Shown in pieces: positions 1-9,274 of a stretch of DNA of 64,000 nucleotides. This stretch comes from Streptomyces sannanensis. Its GTDB lineage: Bacteria; Actinomycetota; Actinomycetes; Streptomycetales; Streptomycetaceae. Every line of letters begins with the position of its first letter. Positions within the stretch are counted from its first letter, which is position 1. The DNA lies in contig NZ_BAAAYL010000001.1 of the NCBI RefSeq assembly GCF_039536205.1, positions 5,394,001-5,458,000 of the forward strand. Reading direction: 5' to 3'. The translations under genes were made by a program, and so were the position numbers. Below the pieces are notes generated by a model. It saw nothing but the letters and a program-made list of their open reading frames with translations. It was not told the origin of the DNA and did no database searches.

Positions 1-376
1 GGCTGCGCCGCGCTTCGGCATCGAGCGGGAAATGCAGCCGCAGGACCTCCTCGATGCACTGGCTCACGGGGATGCGCGGGTCGAGCGAGAGATACGGGTC
101 CTGGAAGACCATCTGGATCTCGCGGGCGCGCGCCAGGCGTTCGGCGCGGCCGCGGGCCCGCGCCGAGCGGTCGCGGCCGTCCAGGTGGACCGTGCCGCCG
201 TCGGGTGTCTCCAGGCCGACGAGCATGCGTACGGTGGTGGTCTTGCCGCTTCCGGACTCGCCGACGATGCCGAGCGAGCCGCCCGGCGGCAGGGTGAACG
301 ACACGCCGTCGACCGCCGTGTGGTCCCCGTACTCCTTCCGCAGCCCGTCCACCACAAGACCGCTGTCGGTCGTCAC
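1..376 (-). CDS. oligopeptide ABC transporter ATP-binding protein, OppF/DppF type (partial)
   Basis: The first 125 codons of an ATPase that powers oligopeptide uptake at the cytoplasmic membrane; the rest lies outside the window. The visible part has a Walker A motif GESGSGKTT and a Q-loop VFQDPYLSLDP of the kind seen in OppF/DppF. The GTG start at 376 overlaps the TGA of the preceding ATPase gene (GTGA), so the two are translationally coupled. It is the last gene of the five-gene SBP-B-C-D-F operon. Assignment to the F rather than D subunit rests on gene order; peptide specificity cannot be read from sequence. Confidence 0.9.
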   Translation of the reverse strand, partial: MTTDSGLVVDGLRKEYGDHTAVDGVSFTLPPGGSLGIVGESGSGKTTTVRMLVGLETPDGGTVHLDGRDRSARARGRAERLARAREIQMVFQDPYLSLDPRIPVSQCIEEVLRLHFPLDAEARRS

Positions 377-1350
377 AGCAGGATCCCTTCGTCGGCACGC
401 AGGCATGCGGCGAGACCTTCGCCGTGCCGCGTCAGTACGGGGGTCTCGGCCGAGCACCGGTCCTGCGCGTGCGCGCAGCGCGCGGCGAACGCGCAGCCGG
501 GCGGGGATTCGGCGAGGGAGACCGGGCGGCCCCGGATGGGCCGTGGTGCCCCCGCGCCCGGTTCGATGCGGGGGGTGCTGGCGAGCAGGCCGGCCGTGTA
601 CGGGTGGCGCGGCCGCTCGAACAGGTCCTCGGCGCCGCGTGTCTCGACGATGCGGCCCGCGTACATCACATAGATCCGGTCGCAGATGGCCGAGGCCAGT
701 TCCAGATCGTGGGTGACGAAGAGCATCCCCGTGCCGCGCTCGGCCTGCAGGCGGGTGAGGATCGCGATGACCTCGGCCTGGGTCGTGACATCGAGCGCGG
801 TCGTCGGCTCGTCGGCGACCAGCAGGGACGGCTCGCCCGCGAGCGACGCCGCGATGACGACGCGCTGGAGCATGCCGCCGGAGAACTGGTGCGGGTAGCG
901 CCGGAGCGCCCCGCGCGGGTCCCGGATGCCGACGGCTTCGAGGAGTTCCTCGGCACGGGTGGCCGCCACGGCCGCGGGTACGCCCGCCGTGCGCAGCCCC
1001 TCGGTGAGGAAGTCGCCCACGCGGCGCAGCGGATTGACGGAGGCGCGCGGGTCCTGGAAGACCATCGAGACCTGACGGGCCCGCAGATCGCGCAGTCCTG
1101 CGCGGTCCATGGTCAGCACGTCACGTCCGGCGACGCGTACCTCGCCGTCCGTCCGCGCCCGCTCCGGAAGCAGTCCGAGCACACTGCGGCAGGCGACCGA
1201 CTTGCCGGAGCCGGACTCACCGACCAGGCCGACGGTCTCACCCGCGGCGACGCGCAGCGAGACACCGTCCAGGATCGGCCGGGCCGCATGCCCTTCGGGC
1301 AGCCGCACGCTGAGATCGTCGATCTCCAGAAGGGATTCCTGTGTCGTCAT
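373..1350 (-). CDS. oligopeptide ABC transporter ATP-binding protein, OppD/DppD type
   Basis: 325-residue ATPase subunit of a dipeptide/oligopeptide importer. Visible in order: Walker A GESGSGKS, Q-loop VFQDPRASVNP, signature FSGGMLQRV, Walker B LLVADEPTTALD and the switch His in FVTHD. After HPYTAGLL comes the Cys-containing C-terminal extension (CAFAARCAHAQDRC) typical of OppD/DppD. ATG at 1350 lies 5 bp downstream of the permease stop. Fourth gene of the operon; the downstream ATPase overlaps its stop codon. Confidence 0.93.
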   Translation of the reverse strand: MTTQESLLEIDDLSVRLPEGHAARPILDGVSLRVAAGETVGLVGESGSGKSVACRSVLGLLPERARTDGEVRVAGRDVLTMDRAGLRDLRARQVSMVFQDPRASVNPLRRVGDFLTEGLRTAGVPAAVAATRAEELLEAVGIRDPRGALRRYPHQFSGGMLQRVVIAASLAGEPSLLVADEPTTALDVTTQAEVIAILTRLQAERGTGMLFVTHDLELASAICDRIYVMYAGRIVETRGAEDLFERPRHPYTAGLLASTPRIEPGAGAPRPIRGRPVSLAESPPGCAFAARCAHAQDRCSAETPVLTRHGEGLAACLRADEGILL

Positions 1351-1355
1351 GAGCC

Positions 1356-2228
1356 TCACCGCTCCCGCTTCGCGACCCGGTCGGCGAGCCCCTCGCCGAC
1401 GATGCTGAACGCCACGACGGCGAGCACGATGCACACGGACGGTGCGAGCGCGGGCAGCATCGCGCTCTGCTGGAGCGCCGACTGACCCTCGTTGATCATG
1501 GCGCCCCAGTCCGCGGTGGGCGGCTGCACACCGAAGCCGAGGAAGGACAGCGCGGCAAGGTCCATCAGGGCGTACCCGAAGTTCATCGCGGACTGCGCCA
1601 GTACCGTCGGGATGATGTTGGGCAGCAGATGCCGGACGCAGATGGTCCAGCCCGACCAGCCCTGCACGAGATAGGACTCGATGTACGGACGGGCCTTCTC
1701 CTGGCGGGCGATACCGCGTACCAGACGTCCCACGTAAGGGGCGTAGGCGATCGCCATGGCGATGACGGGTGCGGTCATGCCGGGACCGACGACCGCCACC
1801 AGCATGATCGCCAGAAGCAGGCCGGGGATCGCGAACACCAGGTCCATCGACCGCGACAGGAGCGCGTCGGCCCAGCCGCCACGCCACGCGGCGACCCCAC
1901 CGAGCAGGATGCCCAGCACCGTCGACAGGGCGACGACCAGCAGCGGCCCGAGCAGTCCGGTGCGCGCGCCGTACAGCAGGCGCGACAGGATGTCGCGGCC
2001 CGACTGGTCGGTGCCGAGGAGGTGGTTGCCGCTGGTGCCGACGAGGCTGGCCGACAGGTCGAGGGCCTCGGGGTCGTACGGCGCGAGAAGCGGTGCGAAC
2101 ACCGCGATGGCCACGAGCGTGACGAGCAGCAGGACGGCGGCGAGGAACAACGGCCCCTGGCCGAGCGCCCGCAGCCGTCGCAGCCCCGGACGCCGTTGCA
2201 GCGGGGTGACGGTGGTCGCGGTGGTCAT
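1356..2228 (-). CDS. oligopeptide ABC transporter permease, OppC/DppC type
   Basis: 290-residue inner-membrane permease. The N-terminal transmembrane segment (about residues 27-50) is followed by the short extracytoplasmic stretch with LLGTDQSGRDILSRLLYG that typifies DppC/OppC, then five more hydrophobic segments. The EAA loop that contacts the ATPase is present around PYIESYLVQGWSGWTICVRH. ATG at 2228 overlaps the TGA of the B-type permease (ATGA), indicating coupled translation of the two permeases in equal amounts. Confidence 0.92.
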   Translation of the reverse strand: MTTATTVTPLQRRPGLRRLRALGQGPLFLAAVLLLVTLVAIAVFAPLLAPYDPEALDLSASLVGTSGNHLLGTDQSGRDILSRLLYGARTGLLGPLLVVALSTVLGILLGGVAAWRGGWADALLSRSMDLVFAIPGLLLAIMLVAVVGPGMTAPVIAMAIAYAPYVGRLVRGIARQEKARPYIESYLVQGWSGWTICVRHLLPNIIPTVLAQSAMNFGYALMDLAALSFLGFGVQPPTADWGAMINEGQSALQQSAMLPALAPSVCIVLAVVAFSIVGEGLADRVAKRER

Positions 2229-3178
2229 GAGGCACCTCGCCCGACGAGGGACAGCCGGGGGTCGATGAGCGGTACGAGGAGGTCCACGACCAGGTTCACC
2301 AGGACGAAGGCCGCCACGGTGAGCAGGGTGACCGCCTGCACGACGGGGAAGTCCTTGACGGTCACCGACTGCACCAGGAGCGAGCCGATGCCGGAGACGT
2401 CGAACGCCGTCTCGACGATCGACGTGCTGACCAGCAGACCGGCGAGCATGGTGCCGCCGACCGTGACGATCGGGCCGAGCGCGTTGCGCAGAACGTGCCG
2501 CCGCACCACGGCACCCTGGGCGACCCCGCGCGAGCGCGCCACCTCGACGTGCTCGCGTTTCAGCTCGTCGAGCATCGCAGAGCGGGTCACCCGCGCCAGC
2601 AGCCCGGCGAAGGCGACGGCGAGGGCGAAGGCGGGCAGGGTCAGGTGGTAGAGCCGGTCCGTGAAACCGGTGGGGGTGCCGCCGGGTCCCGGGAACCAGC
2701 CCAGCTGGACGGAGAACAGCGAGATCAGCGCGATCGCGCTGACGAACGACGGGGTCGCCGTGGCCACGCCCGTACCCAGCAGCACGGCGCGGTCGACCGG
2801 GCCCGGGCGCAGCGCGGCGACGAGGCCGGCCAGTACGCCGAAGACGCCGATCAGGACCGCCGAGTACACGATGAGGAACGCGGTGCCGGGCACCCGCGAC
2901 GCGATGAGCGAGCCGACGTCCTGCCGGAACTGCACGGAGCGCCCGAAGTCGCCGTGCAGCACGCCGCCCAGCCACTTCAGGTACTGGGTGAACAGCGGGT
3001 CGTCCAGGTGGTACTGGGCGCGCAGCGCGGCCTTGGTCTCCGGCGACGCCGGCCGTCCGCTGAGGAGGAAGGACACCGGGTCCCCGGGGGCGAGGTGCAC
3101 GGTGCTGAAGACCACGAAGGAGGTCACCAGCAGCACTGCCACCAGCCCGAGGAGCCGGCCGACGAGGTATCGGGTCAT
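2225..3178 (-). CDS. oligopeptide ABC transporter permease, OppB/DppB type
   Basis: 317-residue permease that pairs with the adjacent C-type subunit. It begins MTRYLVGRLLGLVAVLLVTS, the usual OppB/DppB first membrane helix, followed by the family periplasmic region with HLDDPLFTQY and GDFGRSVQF. The coupling loop reads REHVEVARSRGVAQGAVVRRHVLRNAL. Its ATG overlaps the stop codon of the solute-binding protein (ATGA), so the whole set is one transcript with translational coupling at nearly every junction. Confidence 0.92.
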   Translation of the reverse strand: MTRYLVGRLLGLVAVLLVTSFVVFSTVHLAPGDPVSFLLSGRPASPETKAALRAQYHLDDPLFTQYLKWLGGVLHGDFGRSVQFRQDVGSLIASRVPGTAFLIVYSAVLIGVFGVLAGLVAALRPGPVDRAVLLGTGVATATPSFVSAIALISLFSVQLGWFPGPGGTPTGFTDRLYHLTLPAFALAVAFAGLLARVTRSAMLDELKREHVEVARSRGVAQGAVVRRHVLRNALGPIVTVGGTMLAGLLVSTSIVETAFDVSGIGSLLVQSVTVKDFPVVQAVTLLTVAAFVLVNLVVDLLVPLIDPRLSLVGRGAS

Positions 3179-4830
3179 CAGCTCGCGGATCCGATCGTCG
3201 CCGCCCAGGGGTAGTACAGCTGCGCGATGCCGGCCGGGGCGCCGGTCACGCGGCTGCCGAGGAAGACCGTGTACGGCGCCTCGTAGAGCGGGATGATGGG
3301 CAGTTCCCGTACGGCGATCTTCTGCAGCTCCGCGGTCAGGTCGGCACGGACCGCCGGGTCGGCCTCCGCGTTCGCCCGGTCGAAGGCCGCGTCGTACTCG
3401 GGGTTCGACCAGTTGCCGTAGTTGCCGAAGTCGCCGGTGCGCAGGTACTGGTAGAACTCCAGCGGGTCGGGGGTGTTGTCGTACCCGTTGGTGATCACCA
3501 GGTCGATGCCCTTGCGGGCGTTCGGGTCGATGAAGAGCGTGCTGTACGCCTCCGGAGCGACCGGCTTGAGCTGGACGTCGAGACCGATCTGTTTGCCGGC
3601 CGCCTGTACGGCGTTGGCGACGACGCTGATCTCGGGGGCGAGCGTGCTGGTCACGATGACCACCTTCTTGCCCTTGGCGCCGGCCTGCTCGATCAGCTTC
3701 TTGGCGCCCGCGATGTCGTAGGCGGGCTCGGGGAGCGCGTCGAAGTAGCCGTCCGTCTTCTCGGGGACGAGGGCCCAGGCACCGCGGGCGGCCGGAGCCT
3801 TGGCGGGGACACCCACTCCGCCGGCGGCGGCCTTGATGACGGCCTTGCGGTCGATCGCCATGGACAGGGCCTGACGGACCTTCACATCGCCGAGGGTGCC
3901 CTTGAGGTTCGTCACCGCGAGATCGGCCGCCGCGGTGTTCGGGCCGAAGTACAGCTTGCCCTTCGGGGTCGACCTCAGCTGCGCGAAGGAGGAAGCAGGC
4001 ACCATGTACCCGCCGTCGACGGAGCCGGAGAGGAAGGCGTTGGCGCGCGCGGCCGGGTCCTCGATGAAGACGAACTTGACGCTGTCCGCCTTGGGCGCCA
4101 GGGAGGTGTCCCAGTAGGCGGTGTGCTTCTTGAGGGTGATGCTGTCGCCCTGCGCCCAGCTGTCGAGCGCGTACGGGCCGGTGCAGTTGACCTTGCCCTT
4201 CGGATTGCCGTAGTTCTTGCCGGCCTTGGCCAGGTACGCGGCGCTCTCGACGGTTCCGGGGGAGGCCGCGAGGAGTTCGTCGAGCAGGATGTCCGGCTTG
4301 TTGAGCTTGACGGTCACCTCGAGGGGGCCGCTCTTGGTGATCGAGGCGACGTTCTTGAACGACGAGCCCCAGGTGGAGCCGGTGGCCGGGTCCATATGGC
4401 GCTTGAGGGAGGCCACCACGTCGTCCGCGGTCATCGTCGAGCCGTCGTGGAACTTCACGCCGGACCGCAGGGTGTACACCCAGGTCTTCGGGTCCGGGTT
4501 GGCCGACTTCTCGGCCAGGCCCGGCGCGATCTTCATATCGGGCGTGACGCGGAACAGCTGCTCGCACACGTTCGCGAGGACGGTGTTCGGCGGGTAGTCG
4601 TACGCCTGTGCGTAGTCGAGCGTGTAGGGCTCGGCGTACAGCGACCAGGTGTAGGACGGGACCGGACCCTTGGCCGCCGGCGTGTCGGGCGAGACCTCGT
4701 AACCGGAAGCGGAGGGATCCGTCTTGCCGGTCGAGGCACCGGAGCAGCCGGCGAGAGTCCCCGCCGCGACCGCGGTGCCGGCGAGAAGTGCCGTGGTTCT
4801 GGAAACGCGCAAGGAGGCCACCCCTTTCAT
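3178..4830 (-). CDS. oligopeptide-binding lipoprotein (SBP family 5)
   Basis: 550-residue extracellular solute-binding lipoprotein that delivers peptides to the adjacent permeases. A signal peptide ends in lipobox LAGC with the lipidated Cys near residue 29. The body carries family-5 hallmarks such as PGLAEKSANPDPKTWVYTLRSGVKFHDG. The ATG at 4830 has no clear Shine-Dalgarno. A TTG seven codons inside, preceded by AAAGGGG, is a real alternative that keeps the whole signal peptide. First gene of the operon; its upstream region holds the palindrome at 4873-4888 and a divergent LacI-type regulator. Confidence 0.9.
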   Translation of the reverse strand: MKGVASLRVSRTTALLAGTAVAAGTLAGCSGASTGKTDPSASGYEVSPDTPAAKGPVPSYTWSLYAEPYTLDYAQAYDYPPNTVLANVCEQLFRVTPDMKIAPGLAEKSANPDPKTWVYTLRSGVKFHDGSTMTADDVVASLKRHMDPATGSTWGSSFKNVASITKSGPLEVTVKLNKPDILLDELLAASPGTVESAAYLAKAGKNYGNPKGKVNCTGPYALDSWAQGDSITLKKHTAYWDTSLAPKADSVKFVFIEDPAARANAFLSGSVDGGYMVPASSFAQLRSTPKGKLYFGPNTAAADLAVTNLKGTLGDVKVRQALSMAIDRKAVIKAAAGGVGVPAKAPAARGAWALVPEKTDGYFDALPEPAYDIAGAKKLIEQAGAKGKKVVIVTSTLAPEISVVANAVQAAGKQIGLDVQLKPVAPEAYSTLFIDPNARKGIDLVITNGYDNTPDPLEFYQYLRTGDFGNYGNWSNPEYDAAFDRANAEADPAVRADLTAELQKIAVRELPIIPLYEAPYTVFLGSRVTGAPAGIAQLYYPWAATIGSAS

Positions 4831-4872
4831 GGGGGTAGTGACGGGCGCTGGGAGTTGCAGGCGAGTATTGAT

Positions 4873-4888
4873 GCGGGAACGTTCCCGC
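4873..4888. promoter_or_regulatory. LacI-type operator, perfect 16-bp palindrome
   Basis: GCGGGAACGTTCCCGC is a perfect palindrome with the central CG typical of LacI-family operators. It lies between the peptide-binding-protein gene and the divergent lacI-type gene. A second half-site GCGGGAAC occurs at 4900-4907, so the regulator may bind two sites. Inference: autoregulation plus repression of the peptide operon. Confidence 0.65.
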
Positions 4889-4988
4889 ACAAGGGTTTGC
4901 GGGAACGGTTTTCCTGAGGTCACAGGGATGTTTCCGACGGGTCGCGAGGGGGTGACGGGAGGCGCGGGGGGCTGGCAGCATTCGGCAC

Positions 4989-6050
4989 ATGACCGAAACT
5001 CCGCGCCGCGGCGTCCCGGCCGCCGTGCCCCGGGTCCGTCTCGTCGATGTCGCCCGTGAGGCAGGGCTGTCCAAGACCACCGTCTCCGCCGCACTCAACG
5101 GCACCGGACGCCTCTCGCCGGCCGTGCGCGAGCGCGCACGCGAGACCGCGCGCCGCCTCGGCTACCGGCCCAACGCGACCGCGCGGCTGCTGCGCACGGG
5201 GCACGCCAGGCTCATCGGCTACGCCGTGGGGGAGTACCCGGCAGGACCGGGGTCCTACATGGACTCCCCGTACTTCGCCCAGCTGACCAGCGCCACCGCG
5301 ACAGCGGCCCTGAAACACGGCTACGCCCTGGTGCTGCTGCCCGCCGGCTCGTCGCCGGGCGAGTGGGCCGATCTGCCGCTCGACGCCGCGATCGTCGCGG
5401 ACCCGCTCGCGGAAGATCCCCTCATCGAGCACTTCGCCGCCGCGCACATTCCGCTGTTCACCGACCGCTCGGTCGAAGGCCGGCCCGGTACGCACTGGGT
5501 GGACATCGACACCGAGGCCGCCGTACGCGAGGTGCTGGACCATCTGCGCGCCGAGGGCGCCCGGAGCATCGCGGTCGTCTCTCCCGACAACACGACCCGC
5601 TTCCACATCCGGGCCCTGAGCGCCTTTCGGGGCTGGTGCGCCGAGAACGGGACCTCACCGCAGGTCACGCTCTCCGCCCTGCCCGGCAACGGTCCCGTCG
5701 TCGGGGCCGTGGAACAGGCGCTCACCGGCCCCGGGAAGCCCGACGCGCTGTTCGTGCTCTCCGAGGCGAACCCGGCGCTGGTCCTCGACGCCGTACGCCG
5801 CCTCGGCCGCTCGGCCCCCGGCGACCTGCTGCTGGTGTGCGCGAGCGAGGACACCTCGGCCGCGCACACCGACCCGCCCGTGACGACACTCAGCCTCCAG
5901 CCGGAGCGCGTCGCGGAGAAGGGCATCGAGTTGCTGATCGCCGCGCTGGAGAGCGGCAGCCAGGAGCCGACGGGCGCCCTGGTCCCGACGAGGCTGGAGA
6001 CCAGGGCGTCGTCGCGGCGCGGGCTCGCCGGGCCCGCGGGCTCACGCTGA
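4989..6050 (+). CDS. LacI-family transcriptional regulator
   Basis: 353-residue repressor-type regulator. The N-terminal helix-turn-helix (VRLVDVAREAGLSKTTVSAALNG) and hinge (RRLGYRPNATARLLRTG) span roughly residues 15-72. A periplasmic-binding-protein-like effector domain follows. It is divergent from the peptide transporter and the palindrome between them is its likely target, so I infer it controls that operon. The effector is unknown; LacI proteins usually sense sugars, so control of a peptide importer is slightly unusual. Its 3' end overlaps the convergent amidohydrolase gene by 9 bp. Confidence 0.9.
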   Translation: MTETPRRGVPAAVPRVRLVDVAREAGLSKTTVSAALNGTGRLSPAVRERARETARRLGYRPNATARLLRTGHARLIGYAVGEYPAGPGSYMDSPYFAQLTSATATAALKHGYALVLLPAGSSPGEWADLPLDAAIVADPLAEDPLIEHFAAAHIPLFTDRSVEGRPGTHWVDIDTEAAVREVLDHLRAEGARSIAVVSPDNTTRFHIRALSAFRGWCAENGTSPQVTLSALPGNGPVVGAVEQALTGPGKPDALFVLSEANPALVLDAVRRLGRSAPGDLLLVCASEDTSAAHTDPPVTTLSLQPERVAEKGIELLIAALESGSQEPTGALVPTRLETRASSRRGLAGPAGSR

Positions 6051-7676
6051 GTGCACCAGCGCCCCTCCGACGTACGTCTGCAGGACCCGGGCCTCGGCGA
6101 TCTCCTCCGGCGGGGCGGTGAAGATGTCGCGGTCCAGGACCACCAGGTCCGCGAGATTGCCCGGCTGAAGACTGCCGGCGTCGTCCAGGCCGTTCACGTG
6201 GGCCGTGCCCGCCGTGTACGCCGCCAGGGCGGTGGTGAGGTCGAGGCGCTGCTCCGGCAGGAAGACCCGGCCGTCGGTGGCCTCGGGCTCCATCCGGTTG
6301 ACGGCGACATGGAGGCCGGCGAGCGGGTCCGGGCTGCTGACCGGCCAGTCGCTGCCGGCCGCGAGGGTGGCGCCGGCCCGCAGAAGGGAGCCGAACGGGT
6401 ACTGCCAGGCGGTACGTTCCGGTCCGAGGAAGGGGATGGTCAGCTCGTCCATCTGGGGCTCGTGAGCGGCCCACAGCGGCTGGATGTTGGCGATCGCGCC
6501 GAGCCGGGCGAACCGCGGCAGGTCCTCGGGGTGGACGACCTGCAGATGGGCGAGGTGGTGCCGGTTGTCGCGCAGTCCGTTGGCGGCGCGGGCGGCCTCG
6601 ATGGCGTCCAGCGCCTCGCGCACCGCGCGGTCGCCGAGCGCGTGGAAGTGCACCTGGAAGTCGAGCGCGTCCAGTTCGGTGACGTACGAGCGCAGCGCCA
6701 CCGGGTCGACGAAGCTCAGGCCGCTGTTGGCGGTGGTGCAGCCGCAGGCGTCCAGATAGGGGCTGGTCATGGCGGCGGTGAAGTTCTCCGCGATGCCGTC
6801 CTGCATGATCTTGACGGACCCGGCGCGGAACCTGCCGTGGTTCAACTGCTTGCGGCGCTCGATCAGTTCGGGGATCTGCTCTCCGCCCCGCTCGCGGTCC
6901 CACCAGAGCGCGCCGTTGACCCGGGCGGTCAGAGTGCCCTCGCGGGCGGCGGCCAGATAGGCGTCGGAGGGGTCGGGCTGGCCGTTGAAGACGCCGAGGA
7001 TGGCGTCCTGCCAGCCGGTGATGCCGAGCGAGTGGAGCATGCTCTGCGCGCGCAGCAGTCCGGCAAGCCGGTCGGCGGTGGTGGTCGCGGGCAGCAGGCG
7101 TGCGACCAGTTTGGTCGCGCCCTCCTGGAGAACGCCGCCCGGCGTGCCGTCGGGCTCCCGCTCGATGCGGCCGTCGGACGGGTCCGGAGTGTCCTTGGTG
7201 AGCCCGGCCAGCTCGAGCGCGCGGGTATTGGCCCAGGCGCCGTGGTGGTCGCGGTTGACCAGGTACACGGGGCGGTCGGGGACCACCGAGTCCAGCAACT
7301 GCCGGGTGGGGAGGCCCCCTTCGAAGCTCTCCATGGACCAGCCGCTGCCGGTGATCCAGGTCCGGTCGGGGTGGGCGTCGGCGAACGTGCGGATGCGGTT
7401 CAGATAGTCGTCGACCCCCACGGTGCCGGTGAGGTCGCACTCGGCGAGCTCCACACCGCCGAAGACGGCGTGGATGTGCGCGTCCTGGAAGCCGGGGATG
7501 AGCAGTTTGCCGCTGAGATCGACGACTTCGGTGGCGGGGCCGATCAGCTCCCGTACCTCGTCGTGGCCGACGGCGGTGATCCGCTCCCCGGTGACGGCGA
7601 GGCTGCTCGCCCGGGTGCGGGCGGGGTCGCCGGTGTGGACGGGGCCCCGGGTGAAGACGAGATCGGCCTTGGACAT
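6042..7676 (-). CDS. YtcJ-like metal-dependent amidohydrolase
   Basis: 544-residue amidohydrolase of the YtcJ/amidohydrolase-3 type, which hydrolyses C-N bonds in cyclic or amide substrates; the substrate is unknown. Metal-site features visible: DAHIH near the N terminus, a Lys in SVKIMQDG (candidate carboxylated Lys), HFHALGD, HLAHLQ and the terminal Asp in GSDWPVSSPDP. ATG at 7676 is preceded by GGAG with 7-nt spacing. It lies downstream of an APC permease gene on the same strand, suggesting that the permease imports the substrate. Confidence 0.85.
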   Translation of the reverse strand: MSKADLVFTRGPVHTGDPARTRASSLAVTGERITAVGHDEVRELIGPATEVVDLSGKLLIPGFQDAHIHAVFGGVELAECDLTGTVGVDDYLNRIRTFADAHPDRTWITGSGWSMESFEGGLPTRQLLDSVVPDRPVYLVNRDHHGAWANTRALELAGLTKDTPDPSDGRIEREPDGTPGGVLQEGATKLVARLLPATTTADRLAGLLRAQSMLHSLGITGWQDAILGVFNGQPDPSDAYLAAAREGTLTARVNGALWWDRERGGEQIPELIERRKQLNHGRFRAGSVKIMQDGIAENFTAAMTSPYLDACGCTTANSGLSFVDPVALRSYVTELDALDFQVHFHALGDRAVREALDAIEAARAANGLRDNRHHLAHLQVVHPEDLPRFARLGAIANIQPLWAAHEPQMDELTIPFLGPERTAWQYPFGSLLRAGATLAAGSDWPVSSPDPLAGLHVAVNRMEPEATDGRVFLPEQRLDLTTALAAYTAGTAHVNGLDDAGSLQPGNLADLVVLDRDIFTAPPEEIAEARVLQTYVGGALVHSA

Positions 7677-7746
7677 GGGATCGCTCCAGTGGGTCGGGGG
7701 CGGCGGGCCGTGGGACGGACTCGCCGAGGGGGCGGGACATGACGAT

Positions 7747-7773
7747 CCGCAGGTGCGCGGGGCGCACCTGCGG
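7747..7773 (-). terminator. perfect 12-bp hairpin after the permease gene
   Basis: CCGCAGGTGCGC and its exact complement flank a GGG loop just downstream of the permease stop codon and upstream of the amidohydrolase gene. It may be a terminator or a processing hairpin that uncouples expression of the two genes. No U-tract follows, which is normal in Streptomyces. Confidence 0.5.
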
Positions 7774-7780
7774 GCCGTCG

Positions 7781-9274
7781 TCAGTCGGCGGTGCAGGGAC
7801 TGGTGCCGTAGCCGCGGGAGAAGTATGGCGCCCGGCGGCCCCAGCGGGCCCAGGCGGCGACCAGCAGTCCGGAGCCGAGCATCAGCACCGGGATGAGCAG
7901 GGCGAACCAGCCGTTGTCGGCGGAGAGTTCGAAGTGGTCGGCGGAGTCGTAGAAGGTCCACGCCAGGTAGGCGCCGACGGCGAGCAGGGTGACCGCGCCG
8001 AGCACCGGGCCGACGACCGCCCGCAGGGCCTCCTGCGGCGAGGTCCGCAGCAGATGGCGGAAGCGTACGGCGGCGGCGATGGCGGTCAGGGCGTAGTAGA
8101 ACGCGACCAGGATGCCGATCGAGTTGACGGCGGCGTAGATCACGTCGTTGACGGTGGGAATGACCAGCGACAGCAGCGCGAGGGCGACGGCGAACGCGGT
8201 GATCAGCAGAGTGCCGGCGGCGGGCGTCTCGTAGCGGGGGTGGACGCGCGTCCAGACGCGGCCGAGGACACCGTCCCGGCCCATCGCGTACATGCCGCGG
8301 GCGGTGGGGATGACCGAGGCCTGGAGGGACGCCGCCGCGGAGAACATCAGGGCGATGAGAGGCAGTGCGGCCAGTGGCTGATCGGCGAGCTTCTCGCCGA
8401 AGTAGGCGAGCCCCTGGGCGCCGTTGTCCGCCAGCTCGTCCAGCGGCAGGACACGCTGGAAGGCGGTGCCGCAGAACAGGAAGAGCAGCAGCATGACGGT
8501 CAGGGCGATGAAGCCGCCGCGGGAGGCGTCGCGCGGGTCCTCCACCTCCTCGCTGACGCTGAAGATCGACTCGAAGCCCCAGTAGCAGAACACCGCCAGC
8601 ACCATGCCCTGGGCGAGCGCGGAGAGTGAGGGGATGGCGAACGGGTTGAACCAGTCCAGCGAGAACGGCTGGTCGCCGACGATCAGGCCGTAGCCGCAGA
8701 AAGCGATCAGCACGGCGTACTCGAAGATCAGCAGCCACTTCTGCAGCGCGGCCGCGTGATGCACCCCGCGGACCGCCACCAGGGCGGCGCCGATCAGGAC
8801 GGCCAGGCCCAGACAGGTGGACTGCACGGTGGAGTTCGGGTCGAGACGGAGTCCCGCGACGCTGTGGACGGACGCCTGTCCGAGGAGCTGGATGATTGCC
8901 GAGCCGGTCACCGTGGTGGTGTACGCCATGAAGACGACGGTGCCGACGACGTTGACCCAGCCCGTCAGGAACCCCAGCCACGGACTGAGAGTGCGGCCGA
9001 CCCAGCTGTAGCTGCTGCCCGCATTGGGGTTGTCGCGGACCAGCCGCCCGTACCCGCCGGCGATGCCGAGGATGGGCAGGAACGCCAGCAGCATGATCGC
9101 GGGCAGGTGCAGGCCGACGATGGCGGCCATCAGACCGAGGCCGATGCCGACGCTGGTGGTGGCCGCCGTACTGGAGGCGGCGATTGCCACACCGCCCCAG
9201 ACGCCGAGCGACTTGCGCATGGTGGGACCGGGCGTTTCGACGCCCGCTCTCGGGGCTCCGCCCGAGTCCGTCAC
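7781..9274 (-). CDS. APC-superfamily amino acid/amine permease
   Basis: About 497-residue integral membrane transporter with some 12 hydrophobic segments. The first is LGVWGGVAIAASSTAATTSVG, matching the conserved TM1 of APC permeases, and YFGEK/GRDGVLGRVWTRVHPRYETP matches the conserved TM8-TM9 region. The start is uncertain: GTG at 9274 gives an 18-residue cytoplasmic leader, ATG at 9220 starts three residues before TM1, and neither has a strong Shine-Dalgarno. It lies divergently from a TetR regulator and upstream of an amidohydrolase, suggesting regulated uptake and hydrolysis of one compound. Confidence 0.87.
   Translation of the reverse strand: MTDSGGAPRAGVETPGPTMRKSLGVWGGVAIAASSTAATTSVGIGLGLMAAIVGLHLPAIMLLAFLPILGIAGGYGRLVRDNPNAGSSYSWVGRTLSPWLGFLTGWVNVVGTVVFMAYTTTVTGSAIIQLLGQASVHSVAGLRLDPNSTVQSTCLGLAVLIGAALVAVRGVHHAAALQKWLLIFEYAVLIAFCGYGLIVGDQPFSLDWFNPFAIPSLSALAQGMVLAVFCYWGFESIFSVSEEVEDPRDASRGGFIALTVMLLLFLFCGTAFQRVLPLDELADNGAQGLAYFGEKLADQPLAALPLIALMFSAAASLQASVIPTARGMYAMGRDGVLGRVWTRVHPRYETPAAGTLLITAFAVALALLSLVIPTVNDVIYAAVNSIGILVAFYYALTAIAAAVRFRHLLRTSPQEALRAVVGPVLGAVTLLAVGAYLAWTFYDSADHFELSADNGWFALLIPVLMLGSGLLVAAWARWGRRAPYFSRGYGTSPCTAD

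Noticed and set aside
6051..7742. 563-codon frame antisense to the amidohydrolase
   Set aside because: No domain, biased composition, and the opposite strand encodes a recognisable enzyme with metal motifs.
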